The notes under the pieces are model-generated. The model searched no databases. It was given only the letters and a program-made list of their open reading frames with translations, and had not been told where the DNA came from. Positions 52,330 through 62,150 of a stretch of 64,000 bases of DNA are shown piece by piece (the stretch's first letter is position 1; each line of letters opens with the position of its first letter). The DNA is from Pseudocolwellia sp049933045 (GTDB lineage Bacteria > Pseudomonadota > Gammaproteobacteria > Enterobacterales > Alteromonadaceae). Made by a program: the position numbers and the translations under genes. The stretch is taken from positions 1,922,001-1,986,000 of the forward strand of contig NZ_CP187926.1 in assembly GCF_049933045.1 (NCBI RefSeq), written 5' to 3'.

Positions 52330-53829
52330 CTAAGGTAGCTTCGCTAAAAAATCTTCATGCGATGGCATGATGTTTAAGCATTTTTGTGTCACGGTATGAA
52401 TTTCTGTCATACGCCTTTCCATCTCTTTTTCTTCTAACAAATTGGCGATAGGATGATAACGTTGAGGGTGAATACCTTGACCATTAAATATCGCAAACCA
52501 GCTACTATGATTAAAAAACTCTTTGTCTTCACTGTACAAGCGCGCATTTTCCTTATAAATAGCGATGCGCTTCTCTAAAGACAAAGGTATATCCATTTCC
52601 CGCACATAGTTCCAGAACGGGCTGTCGTTACGCGTAGTGGCTTTATAGTGCAAAATCAATAAATCTCTAACCTGCACGTATTCCTTATGAGTGGACGCGT
52701 TATAGAAATCAATATCGGCTTGATTAAATAACTTATCTGGGAAGTTAGTCATTAACCTTGCAATAGCCGTTTGTATTAAGTGAATCGATGTTGACTCAAG
52801 AGGCTCTAAAAAACCAGCAGCAAGACCTATCGAGACCACATTTTTGTTCCACGGCTGCTTTCTAATACCCGTTTTAAACTTCAGCTTGCGCGGTTCAGAG
52901 ATTGGCTTGGTATCAAGGTCTTTATTTAAGCTTTCTATTGCGTCGTTATCACTTAAAAATTGGCTTGAGTATACATAGCCATTTCCCGTTCTCGATTGTA
53001 GTGGAATACGCCACTGCCAACCTGCAGTTTTAGCCGTCGAACGGGTATATGGAGGAAGCTCGGCCATACGTTCGCTCAGGCGCGTGACTGCACTGTCACA
53101 GGGTAAATAATGTGACCAATCTTCATACCCCGTCTTTAACGTTTCCTCAATCAATAATCCCTTAAAGCCTGAACAATCAATAAACAAGTCACCTTTAATA
53201 CATTCGCCATCTTCCAATGTGACCGATTCAATATGGCCAGTGCTTGCTGCTTGGGTGACGTTAACAATTTTACCTTCGGTTCTAGTAACTCCATTATTTT
53301 CGGAAAAATCTCGTAAAAACGCAGCATATAATGCCGCGTCAAATTGAAACGCGTACGAAAGCGCACTTAATGGACTACCCTGCAACTCAGTGCGTGCACG
53401 CATGAATTTGCCTGCCTTGGCTGCTTGAATCTGTAGATTAAATTCGTCGATAGGTTTGGCAGTACCCGATTTTTGTTGGCGTAACCACATATGATGAAAA
53501 TGAATACCTTCCATATCCATACCATAAGGGCCAAATGAATGAAAATAAGACTCACCAATTTTATGCCAGTCAACAAATTCTATCCCGTATTTGAAGGTCG
53601 CATTTGTTTTTTTAATAAAACTATTTTCATCAATGCCTAACAGCCGATTAAAATACTGGATATGCGGGACGGTGGCTTCACCCACCCCTACTGTGCCTAT
53701 CGATTCAGATTCGATTACTCGTATATTTATTTTTTTACTACCGAGTAGTTTCGACATGCCTGCAGCTGACATCCACCCTGCAGTTCCACCACCGACTATG
53801 ACGATATCTTTAACATCCATACCTTGCAT
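52330..53829 (-). CDS. Flavin-dependent tryptophan-halogenase-like protein 1
   Basis: 499 residues of the PrnA family. VGGGTAGWMSA is the FAD motif. K80 in NATFKYGIEF is the catalytic lysine position, GWQWRIPLQSRTGNG is the WxWxIP signature, and GFLEPLESTSIHLIQ holds the active-site Glu. All hallmarks are kept, so it should need FADH2 from a reductase and bind halide. The substrate is unknown: many TonB-receptor-linked members in marine bacteria have no known halogenated product. It is the last gene of a minus-strand halogenase series. Confidence 0.88.
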   Translation of the reverse strand: MQGMDVKDIVIVGGGTAGWMSAAGMSKLLGSKKINIRVIESESIGTVGVGEATVPHIQYFNRLLGIDENSFIKKTNATFKYGIEFVDWHKIGESYFHSFGPYGMDMEGIHFHHMWLRQQKSGTAKPIDEFNLQIQAAKAGKFMRARTELQGSPLSALSYAFQFDAALYAAFLRDFSENNGVTRTEGKIVNVTQAASTGHIESVTLEDGECIKGDLFIDCSGFKGLLIEETLKTGYEDWSHYLPCDSAVTRLSERMAELPPYTRSTAKTAGWQWRIPLQSRTGNGYVYSSQFLSDNDAIESLNKDLDTKPISEPRKLKFKTGIRKQPWNKNVVSIGLAAGFLEPLESTSIHLIQTAIARLMTNFPDKLFNQADIDFYNASTHKEYVQVRDLLILHYKATTRNDSPFWNYVREMDIPLSLEKRIAIYKENARLYSEDKEFFNHSSWFAIFNGQGIHPQRYHPIANLLEEKEMERRMTEIHTVTQKCLNIMPSHEDFLAKLP

Positions 53830-53854
53830 AAAATTACCTGTTTAAAATTAGAAT

Positions 53855-55372
53855 TTAAATCGAAGAGCTAGCATAGTTTTTTATAAACTCGGCATGTGTT
53901 GGCATTTTTAAGCTTGTTTGCTGCATTGCTCGTTGCATACTTTGTAAGCTCTTTTCAATGTTTTGTATCGGCACCCCAAGCAACATGGGTTCAGCTGTTT
54001 CGGGGTAGATGTTTTGTCCCATCATCACGGCTACCCAGCTAGACGTTGAGAATAACTCGTGGTCATCTCTGAATACTCGTCCAGCGCACTGAAATAATTC
54101 CATTTTGTGTTGCAGAGAGTCAGGTATCGACATGTTTTTACAATAGCGCCAAAATTCGCTGTCTGTGCGTTGTGTCGCTTTGTAATGCAATATAATAAAA
54201 TCTCTAACCTGATGAAATTCACGAGTCATTAAACGGTTATATTCTTCTACTACCTTAGCGGCGGGGGTTAAAGACGGATATAACGAAATAAAACGGCTGA
54301 TCCCCTGTTGAATTAAGAAAATAGAAGTCGACTCTAAAGGTTCTAAAAAACCACTAGCAAGACCAATTGCCACACAGTTTTTGTGCCAGAATTTATCTCT
54401 ACACCCTGTGGTAAATCTTAGGGTACGTGGGTCAGAAAGTGCAGGAGCATCAAGCCCTTGCATTAGAACATCGCTAGCTTGCTGATCATCCATAAAATCA
54501 GTGCTATATATGTGGCCATTTCCAGTTCTATGCTGAGTCGGAATACGCCATTGCCAACCAGCAGTTTTGGCCATCGACTTAGTGTAAGGGAGTAATTCAC
54601 CCCGCCGTTCACTTGGAACCGCTTGAGCACTGTTGCATGGCAGCCACTTTGACCAATCGTGAAAAGGTACGCCCAGTGTTTCGCCTAATAACTTAGATTT
54701 AAAACCCGTGCAATCAAAAAAGAAATCACCCTCAACACGCTCATTGTTTTGCATAACAAGTGCAGAAATATTTTCAGTTTGCTCATTAAGTAAAATTTGA
54801 TCGATACGCCCTTCTATTCTTATTACGCCACGCTTTTGGGCGTAGTTTCTTAAAAACAAAGCGTATGCAGTGGCATCAAAATGGTAAGCATAACCAATTT
54901 GCGATAAAAGCGAGCGAGGATTATCGTTAGGTAGTGCAAACTTCATACTTTTAGCGGCTACCGCACACATGCTGTATTCTTCTAAATTATTGGTGTTACC
55001 AGCTAGCCTGGTATGTAGCCAATATTGATGAAAATCAATACCGTTCATGTCTGCGCCGTGGTTACCAAATGGATGGAAGTATTTGTCGCCAATTTTACCC
55101 CAGTCTCTAAACTCTATGCCCAACTTAAAAGTCCCGTTGGTAGCTTTTAAAAACTCCGCTTCATCAATGCCCAACATACGATTGAAGCTTATAATATCCG
55201 GAATGGTCGCTTCGCCTACACCAATCGTTCCTATTTCTTCAGATTCTACCAGTACAATTTGTACGTCATCAGCCCTTAGCATGCTTGAAAGTGCCGCTGC
55301 AGACATCCAACCTGCTGTTCCGCCACCAGCGATAACAATTTTTCGGATACGATTGGGTGATGACTGATTCAT
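53855..55372 (-). CDS. Flavin-dependent tryptophan-halogenase-like protein 2
   Basis: 505 residues. AGGGTAGWMSAAAL, the lysine K83 in NGTFKLGIEF, GWQWRIPTQHRTGNG and GFLEPLESTSIFLIQ are all intact. The start overlaps the stop of the diverged upstream paralogue as ATGA, so the two are translated together. It is closely similar to copies 1 and 4, indicating tandem duplication. Confidence 0.88.
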   Translation of the reverse strand: MNQSSPNRIRKIVIAGGGTAGWMSAAALSSMLRADDVQIVLVESEEIGTIGVGEATIPDIISFNRMLGIDEAEFLKATNGTFKLGIEFRDWGKIGDKYFHPFGNHGADMNGIDFHQYWLHTRLAGNTNNLEEYSMCAVAAKSMKFALPNDNPRSLLSQIGYAYHFDATAYALFLRNYAQKRGVIRIEGRIDQILLNEQTENISALVMQNNERVEGDFFFDCTGFKSKLLGETLGVPFHDWSKWLPCNSAQAVPSERRGELLPYTKSMAKTAGWQWRIPTQHRTGNGHIYSTDFMDDQQASDVLMQGLDAPALSDPRTLRFTTGCRDKFWHKNCVAIGLASGFLEPLESTSIFLIQQGISRFISLYPSLTPAAKVVEEYNRLMTREFHQVRDFIILHYKATQRTDSEFWRYCKNMSIPDSLQHKMELFQCAGRVFRDDHELFSTSSWVAVMMGQNIYPETAEPMLLGVPIQNIEKSLQSMQRAMQQTSLKMPTHAEFIKNYASSSI

Positions 55373-56883
55373 GACTGCCTCTTTAAATAATTCAAAAACT
55401 TTTGTGTATATAGTGAACAGGATGGCATTTTGGGCACCATAGCTGCTATTGCATTTTTTGACTGTAATAAATGTTGTTTAACATCTGAATTGTCGATGTT
55501 GTCGCATAAACTATCGAGGCGTCTTGGAAAACGCTGCATACCAAAGTGAAGTATTACCCAGTCTTCGGTATTAAAAGGCTCATAGTCGTAGGAAACCATT
55601 AATCCACGGTGCAAATATTGTGCTAATTTTCTGTCAAGTAATGCCTGCGTATCACTGGCATCATCACTAGCAAGAAACTGATTTTTCGTGGCATGCTCAT
55701 GTTGTAAAAAATGCCTTGTATCGGCCAATGCCAAGTTAAATAGTCTGCCGTGTTGAACGTCTAACCGATAGCGCCGATTGTACTCTTTTTGTTCAAGGCG
55801 CATATTATTCGAGAGTGGAATTAGCACTAGAAGGCGTTCGACATCAAGCTTAAGCAATCTAAACGGTGCATTTGAAAATGGCTCAAGAACAGCTGCACTC
55901 AGGCTGATTGCAACACAATTACCTACCCAAGCTTGCTCTTTTTCACCAATATCAGCGCTAATTGATGCAATGGTGTTGGCAGAGATTTTATTATCTGCCG
56001 ACGTATCTTTAACATTAACAGCCTGTAATATCTGACTAGAATTTTGTAAATAAAGCGTCGACTGCCAAGAATCAGCATGACCTGAAACTATGTTACATGG
56101 TTTCATCTGTGTGTCATTTTCGTTAGTTAATAACGACAGGTTTATGTGCGAATGCACGGATTTTTTCACGCCTAAAGCGCTCATTAATTTAGCGTCAGTG
56201 CCCGAACAATCAATGAATAAATCAGCCTCAATACTCGAGTCATCATCTAGTCGCAAGCTAGTAATATGCTCATTCGCAACTTTGACGTCTAAAAGATCTG
56301 ATTGAATCAGTTTTATTTTTCTCTGCTTAATCTTATTTAGCAAAAACAGTGCATAGTTTTGATAATCAAAATTATAGCCATATTCAGCTCTAGACAATGG
56401 TGAAGCTGGTTGATTTTGCGGTGGATGAGCAAACTTTTCATGCAATACAGATTGGGCACCCACCAAGTAATCTTGCAAGTTTTGTTCATGCTTTAACAGG
56501 ACCTGATGGAAGTCCATACTGTACTGCGAAGTAAACGGCAAACTAAACGCTTGCACCCAGTCAAATTTTTCTCCAGTCCAATTTTTATAATAGGTACCAA
56601 ACGAAAAACTTGAATTAGTTTGTTGCAGTAACTCTGGCTCAGAAATATCCATAGCCAAATGAAGGTTATAAGCATCAGGCGCAGTTGTACCACCATACAA
56701 CAAATCACTATGCGCTTGGTCTGCAGGTAATATCAGTGAAAGCGACACTTGATCTGCAAGTGTGTTATGAATTGTCAGAGCAGATACAAAAGCAGCAATA
56801 CTATGACCATATATCACTATATCTAGGTTTTTGGGATTCGACGTACTTGCGGCGTTGACCTCATGCACTTCATTTTTAATCAT
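55369..56883 (-). CDS. Diverged halogenase-like protein lacking catalytic motifs
   Basis: 504 residues that align along their length with the neighbouring halogenases (TTAPDAYNLHLAM, SLPFTSQYSMDFHQVLL, FIDCSGTDAKLM, AAVLEPFSNAPFRLLKLDVERLL). The FAD glycine motif is replaced by IVIYGHSIAAF, the catalytic Lys by Ser (S94 in SSFSFGTYYKNW), and WxWxIP is absent. The gene is full length with no stop or frameshift, so selection probably keeps it. It may be a partner or scaffold for the adjacent active copies. It overlaps copy 2 by four bases. Confidence 0.8.
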   Translation of the reverse strand: MIKNEVHEVNAASTSNPKNLDIVIYGHSIAAFVSALTIHNTLADQVSLSLILPADQAHSDLLYGGTTAPDAYNLHLAMDISEPELLQQTNSSFSFGTYYKNWTGEKFDWVQAFSLPFTSQYSMDFHQVLLKHEQNLQDYLVGAQSVLHEKFAHPPQNQPASPLSRAEYGYNFDYQNYALFLLNKIKQRKIKLIQSDLLDVKVANEHITSLRLDDDSSIEADLFIDCSGTDAKLMSALGVKKSVHSHINLSLLTNENDTQMKPCNIVSGHADSWQSTLYLQNSSQILQAVNVKDTSADNKISANTIASISADIGEKEQAWVGNCVAISLSAAVLEPFSNAPFRLLKLDVERLLVLIPLSNNMRLEQKEYNRRYRLDVQHGRLFNLALADTRHFLQHEHATKNQFLASDDASDTQALLDRKLAQYLHRGLMVSYDYEPFNTEDWVILHFGMQRFPRRLDSLCDNIDNSDVKQHLLQSKNAIAAMVPKMPSCSLYTQKFLNYLKRQS

Positions 56884-57064
56884 TTACAATATTCCTTACT
56901 ACATCCCTTCCGATACTCAAAATTATTAGAATTATAGAGTGCCAGTACATGAATGAGACACCATGAGCTTAGACCTACTAAATGATTAGGGCGAAGGAAT
57001 GTAGCCGCCAACTTAAAAGGTAGAGGAGTAGTTTCAAGGATGACGGGGATATACGTTGACCAAG

Positions 57065-58576
57065 TCATGATACATATCGATTTAAAAAGGTTTGATGATC
57101 TTTAGCCTGATGTAAACCTAGCTTGATATCTTCGCGCATCGCATTTGCTTTAGAACGTATATCATTTATATCAAACGCTCGTACCCTAGGGTCGACATTG
57201 TGTGGTATCAAGTTTTGTCCAAGTAAAACGGCAACCCAACTGGGCGGTAAAAACGCGCCTATTTCATAGCGTTGAATGTAGGCTCGATGCATCCATAAAT
57301 CTAGTTTTTCTTGTAGGCTATCGGGTAATGTCATATTTTTAAAATATGCCCACATAGGGCTATCATTGCGGTCGTTTGCTACATAGTGTAATAACAGAAA
57401 ATCTCGAATACGCTCATATTCTAAGCCCATCTGAGCATTGTATTCAGTAATATCTAGTTCATCTATTATCACTGTTTCTGAGGTGGTTTTTTGATCATCA
57501 ATCGCTGGAAATAGCTCAATTAACTTAGTAATGCCTTCTTGAATTAAATGAATAGATGTTGATTCGAGTGGCTCTAAAAAACCTGCCGATAATCCAATAG
57601 CAATAACATTGTTTTTCCAAAAGTGATTTCTACGCCCTGTTTTAAACTGAAGTTTACGAGGCTCAGCTAACACTTTACCGTCTAATTGCTCTAAAAGTGA
57701 GTTTTGAGCTGCATCGTCACTAATAAACTGACTGCAGTAAACATGACCATTGCCAGTACGATGCTGTAACGGAATTCGCCATATCCAACCCGCTTCTTTA
57801 GCTGTTGAGCGCGTAAATGGAGTGAGCTGTTCTGTACGTTCACAAGGCACAGCAATAGCTCGGTCACAGGGTAACCAGTTAGACCAATCTTGATAGCCTG
57901 ATTTTAAGCTTTGCTCAATCAGTAAACCACGAAAGCCTGAGCAATCAACAAATAGGTCGGCACGAATACGTTGGCCATTCTCCAGTTTTAATTCTGAAAT
58001 ATTTCCATTTATCTCATTTAATGAGGTATTAACGACTTTACCTTCTATTCTATTGACCCCGAGTTTGCATGAAAATTCGCGTAAGTATTTAGCATACAAG
58101 CTTGAATCAAATTGATAGGCATAACCAAAAGAGTTTTTTAAATCGAGTGCTCCCATCTCTGGTATATTAAATTTGTTATACTTTGCGGCAGCAATACCAA
58201 ATGCATAGCCTTCTAAATTGCCTAGGTCTTTATTTTTCTGAGCTAACAACCAATACTGGTAAAAGTCGACTGAATTTATTTTTTCGCCAAAGTCACCAAA
58301 AGGATGAATATAACGCTGCCCCTTTCTTCCCCAATCAACAAACTCGATGCCTAGTTTAAATGTTGCTTTGGTTTTACGCATAAAATCGCGTTCGTCTATA
58401 CCTAAAGTCTGATTGAAGAATCTTATATGTGGCAAAGTGGCTTCACCAACTCCAACGGTACCAATCTCTTCAGATTCGATCAGGGTAATTTGAAGTTTTT
58501 GTCTTGAAAATTTCTTGGCAAGTGCCGCCGCCGTCATCCATCCAGCAGAGCCCCCTCCCACTATACATAAGTGCAT
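57065..58576 (-). CDS. Flavin-dependent tryptophan-halogenase-like protein 4
   Basis: 503 residues, the promoter-proximal member of the series. VGGGSAGWMTA, the lysine K74 in KATFKLGIEF, GWIWRIPLQHRTGNG and GFLEPLESTSIHLIQ are intact. Its promoter lies in the 275-base region shared with the divergent TonB-dependent receptor. About 180 bases separate it from the diverged paralogue, occupied only by a doubtful 62-codon frame. Confidence 0.88.
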   Translation of the reverse strand: MHLCIVGGGSAGWMTAAALAKKFSRQKLQITLIESEEIGTVGVGEATLPHIRFFNQTLGIDERDFMRKTKATFKLGIEFVDWGRKGQRYIHPFGDFGEKINSVDFYQYWLLAQKNKDLGNLEGYAFGIAAAKYNKFNIPEMGALDLKNSFGYAYQFDSSLYAKYLREFSCKLGVNRIEGKVVNTSLNEINGNISELKLENGQRIRADLFVDCSGFRGLLIEQSLKSGYQDWSNWLPCDRAIAVPCERTEQLTPFTRSTAKEAGWIWRIPLQHRTGNGHVYCSQFISDDAAQNSLLEQLDGKVLAEPRKLQFKTGRRNHFWKNNVIAIGLSAGFLEPLESTSIHLIQEGITKLIELFPAIDDQKTTSETVIIDELDITEYNAQMGLEYERIRDFLLLHYVANDRNDSPMWAYFKNMTLPDSLQEKLDLWMHRAYIQRYEIGAFLPPSWVAVLLGQNLIPHNVDPRVRAFDINDIRSKANAMREDIKLGLHQAKDHQTFLNRYVS

Positions 58577-58677
58577 AATCCGACCTGTTTATTATCACTA
58601 AATTTCGCTTTTGTTTTCATATTTACCGCAAAATTTAAAATATTATTAATAAATGTGACATGATGCTATTAATTATA

Positions 58678-58705
58678 TGTTAACGCTAACATTTTAACGG
58701 TAACA
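58678..58705. promoter_or_regulatory. Two abutting LacI-type operators
   Basis: TGTTAACGCTAACA (58678-58691) is a near-perfect palindrome with central CG. TTTTAACGGTAACA (58692-58705) follows without a gap and shares the right half. Both fit the LacI/GalR consensus TGTTANCGNTAACA. They lie between the divergent halogenase and receptor genes and could control both. Confidence 0.7.
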
Positions 58706-58851
58706 TATAATATATTGTAAATAAAATCGTAAATTATAAGGTTGACCTTTCTTAAATTACCTTATTGTCATATTGAATATAATGTGTTAAAAATATAATT
58801 GTCATTTAGACTATAATAGAATAAATATAAAAATTCAGGGGATTTATTTAA

Positions 58852-61800
58852 ATGTTTAATAAAAAGATATTAACTACTTGCATCTTAGCTGGGCTAGGAT
58901 CAATGAGCGTATCAACTATGGGGTATGCTGAAGAAGCTACAGTAGCCACCGAAAAAGAAGTTGAGGTCATCCAAGTTACCGGTATTCGTGGCGCACTAGC
59001 CAACGCAGCTGAAATCAAACGTGAATCATCAACATTTGTAGACTCAATTACCGCATCTGACGCATCGGCCATTCCTGATTTGTCAGTTGCAGAAGCTTTG
59101 GCACGTATACCAGGCCTTACAGTTTCTCGATTTACCGCTGGTGGAACTAACGGCGATTTTCCTTCTCCTGAAGGTTCAGGTAACTTAATTCGTGGTCTTG
59201 GTTTTATTCGTTCAGAATTTAACGGACGCGATGCATTTTCAGCAAACGGCGGTAGAGCTTTAGATTGGTCTGCCGTACCTACACAACTTGTAGGGCGTGT
59301 AGACGTTTTCAAGAACCAACAAGCTGACCTAATTGAAGGTGGTATTGGTGGAACAATTAACCTACAAACACTTGCACCATTCGATAATGAAGACGGAATA
59401 GCACAAATTGCTATTGATACTGTTTATACAGATATACGTGAAGAATACAGCCCAACATACAGTGGTATATTTGGTAAAAACTTTACTACCGATAACGGCA
59501 AGTTTGGCTTTGTAGGCTCATTTTCTTCATCTGAATTACAGTCAGACATTAATGGGTATCAAACAGGCTCTCTTACTCCTCGCGATAATATATCAGCCTC
59601 TAATTTTGCTGATGGTCAAGAAGCAACAGACCCTGTAGGCAATGTGGCTTTGGCTCCTGGTTTCAATTTACGTACAAACGAAGTTGACCGTGAAAGAGAG
59701 AGTTATTATCTTTCTGGGCAATGGCGCAGTGCTGATGAAAATCTTGAAGTATTAGTTAAATACGTAACCGTAGAAAATGAAGTGAATGGTCTTGAACGCA
59801 CCTCTGAATGGTTTAATGACGCTGAGACGGTGAGATCTGGAGGTGTCGAAATTAGTGATTTGGTTGTGTCACCATTTACGTCAGACGGTATCCCTAAATG
59901 TAATGGTACTAACGAAGAGTTTGCTGGCGAATGTGATGAGCTAATCCCTGTTAGCGGCTTAATGGAAGAAGGACTGATAACAGATGATTTTAGAAGTTGG
60001 GCTGGCGCGTACGGATTGCGAGTATCTAACCTAGGTATAGGTAAGCAAGAACACTCAAAAACTGATGATGTTAGCATTAATGTTAAATGGCGTGCCACAG
60101 ACCAATTGATTGTTGAATTTGATGCTCATAAAACAACAGCCGAAGCGTCTTTCGAAGAGCAATGGATTGGTGTAAATACATTTTTAAACGTGTTTTCTCG
60201 TCCTAGTTTAGATAACCCATATTTAGAGTTTTCTGTTGATCCTCGCACTAACATAAATGAAGGCAACCGCCAGGATGGTGGCACGGTTCAAGTTCCGTAC
60301 TCAGCGCCTACTAGTCCGTCAGATCCATCGGGTTCTTATGTTGGTTTTGCAAACGACTCATTCAAGGAAGGCGAAGGCGATTTACAAGCAGCCAAGCTTG
60401 ACGTTGAATATGAATTTGACGACTCAGACGGCTGGTTCCAGTCTGTAAAAATGGGTGTTCGTTATTCAGAACGTGAACAAATCAACAAAGAAGCAGGTAG
60501 TAACTGGAAAGGAGTCACCCCATTATGGGGCGGAGGCGTAGCACCATTAAATTCGTTAGATAAAAATATTTACGAAGCTGTGGATCTTAGTGATTTCTTT
60601 CGTGGTGGTGTAGTCGGTGGTGAAAATACCACGCTACTTTTTGCTAATAAAGACCTATTGCGTAACCCAGAGTTATTCTACGATTATTTACAGGCTGAAC
60701 CTGATTTCGCAACATCATTCTATTCGCCATTCGCGGGTGATACTAATCTTGGCGAAGAGCCTGCTAATTCAGATCTGAGACGTCGTGCAAATGATGGTAG
60801 TTATAGTAAAATTTATGCTCCCAGTGGTGTTTCAGATGTTATTGAAGAAACGTTCAACTTGTATGCTATGGTCAAATTTGCTCAAGACTTTGACAATGGA
60901 ATGTGGCTAGAAGGTAATGTAGGCTTACGTTATGTTAAAAATACATTGACTTCAAATGGTCGACTTGGTTATGACAACTTTGCTGTAGATGTACAGGAAC
61001 TTGAAGATCCCGAGCAATATCCAGATTACACGCAAGAGCTGGAAGATCGTGATGAAAAAAATGATTTTTTGCCTGAAACAGAAGCCTATTTACAAACATT
61101 AGACTCTGTAAGAAAAGTCGACGTTGAAGATGAGCATTGGTTACCTTCGTTAAATGTTAAATTAAACCTGAACGACGATATGCTCATCCGTTTTGGCGCG
61201 AGCAAAGGTGTTACTCGTCCAAATATGTCAGACCTGAGTGCTACTCAAACAATAAGCGCCAAAACCAGTGAAGTTCGTTTTCCAAATCCAACTGACCCAG
61301 ATGTTGAGAGAGAACGTGGATTAGTAAGCAGTACCTTACAAAATGTTCGTATCAATGGTGGTAATCCAGACCTTGTAGCAACCACAGCGAACAGTTATGA
61401 CATTTCATATGAATGGTACTTCGAAACTGGTTTTATTACCTTTGGTGTGTTTAAAAAAGATATTGAAAACATCGTACAATATGGTGTTAAACCTGTTGAT
61501 AGTATTACCTTAGACAACACACAAGTTAATGTTAACTTCAACGGTCAACTTAATTTAGCTGAAGCCAAAGTTTCAGGTTTTGAAGTTGCTTATCAAGATT
61601 TCTTTACTAGCTTACCAGGTATATGGAAAAATTTGGGTATTCAAGCCAACTATACCTTTGTTGAGGCATCGGCCACGCCACCGCCACAGTTTTTAGATGC
61701 TAATGATGATGGAGTACCTGATTCAGCTGATACTACTTTCCGTTTTGGCTTAGATAATCTTCTTGGTCAATCAGAGCACACAGCTAACCTAATTGGTATT

Positions 61801-62094
61801 TATCAAGATGATAAGTTAGAAGTTCGTTTAATTTATAACTATCGTTCAGAATATCTGAATTCATATCGTGACTTTGTAACGGGTAATCCAGTTTTCCAAA
61901 AACCTACTGGATTCTTTGATGCGTCTGTTAGATATCACTTTAATGACAACCTAACGGCAAACTTTTTAATTGCAAACATCACTGACGAGAAAAACAAGTC
62001 AGAAACGCAAATTGATGAAGCGGGTACTCGTTACCAACGCTCTAGCTTCTTGAATGACCGTCGTATGCAAGTAGGATTAACTTACAAGTTTTAA
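58852..62094 (+). CDS. Large TonB-dependent receptor of the halogenase cluster
   Basis: 1080 residues. A signal peptide ends near GYA-EEAT. The TonB box region EVIQVTGIRGALANAAEIKRES and the plug (AIPDLSVAEALARIPGLTVSR, GLGFIRSEFNGRDAFS, VDVFKNQQADLIEGGIGGTINLQT) are the type found in sugar- or polymer-scavenging receptors of Alteromonadales and Caulobacter. A long barrel ends in GLTYKF. Such receptors are often beside tryptophan-halogenase genes and LacI sites. GGGGA stands before the ATG. The ligand is unknown; a polysaccharide or aromatic compound is possible. Confidence 0.9.
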   Translation: MFNKKILTTCILAGLGSMSVSTMGYAEEATVATEKEVEVIQVTGIRGALANAAEIKRESSTFVDSITASDASAIPDLSVAEALARIPGLTVSRFTAGGTNGDFPSPEGSGNLIRGLGFIRSEFNGRDAFSANGGRALDWSAVPTQLVGRVDVFKNQQADLIEGGIGGTINLQTLAPFDNEDGIAQIAIDTVYTDIREEYSPTYSGIFGKNFTTDNGKFGFVGSFSSSELQSDINGYQTGSLTPRDNISASNFADGQEATDPVGNVALAPGFNLRTNEVDRERESYYLSGQWRSADENLEVLVKYVTVENEVNGLERTSEWFNDAETVRSGGVEISDLVVSPFTSDGIPKCNGTNEEFAGECDELIPVSGLMEEGLITDDFRSWAGAYGLRVSNLGIGKQEHSKTDDVSINVKWRATDQLIVEFDAHKTTAEASFEEQWIGVNTFLNVFSRPSLDNPYLEFSVDPRTNINEGNRQDGGTVQVPYSAPTSPSDPSGSYVGFANDSFKEGEGDLQAAKLDVEYEFDDSDGWFQSVKMGVRYSEREQINKEAGSNWKGVTPLWGGGVAPLNSLDKNIYEAVDLSDFFRGGVVGGENTTLLFANKDLLRNPELFYDYLQAEPDFATSFYSPFAGDTNLGEEPANSDLRRRANDGSYSKIYAPSGVSDVIEETFNLYAMVKFAQDFDNGMWLEGNVGLRYVKNTLTSNGRLGYDNFAVDVQELEDPEQYPDYTQELEDRDEKNDFLPETEAYLQTLDSVRKVDVEDEHWLPSLNVKLNLNDDMLIRFGASKGVTRPNMSDLSATQTISAKTSEVRFPNPTDPDVERERGLVSSTLQNVRINGGNPDLVATTANSYDISYEWYFETGFITFGVFKKDIENIVQYGVKPVDSITLDNTQVNVNFNGQLNLAEAKVSGFEVAYQDFFTSLPGIWKNLGIQANYTFVEASATPPPQFLDANDDGVPDSADTTFRFGLDNLLGQSEHTANLIGIYQDDKLEVRLIYNYRSEYLNSYRDFVTGNPVFQKPTGFFDASVRYHFNDNLTANFLIANITDEKNKSETQIDEAGTRYQRSSFLNDRRMQVGLTYKF

Positions 62095-62124
62095 CTTAAA
62101 CAGTTATTGGCATATTTAAGCAAA

Positions 62125-62150
62125 AAAGGGAGAGGTTAACCTCTCCCTTT
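62125..62150 (+). terminator. Palindromic terminator after the receptor gene
   Basis: AAAGGGAGAGGTT and AACCTCTCCCTTT form a perfect 26-base palindrome preceded by A-rich sequence, 30 bases past the stop. The T tract after it is short, so read-through is possible. Confidence 0.75.

Noticed and set aside
58848..59312. Antisense open frame of 154 codons inside the receptor gene
   Set aside because: It mirrors the receptor's codon pattern on the other strand, has no ribosome site, and lies over the conserved plug domain.
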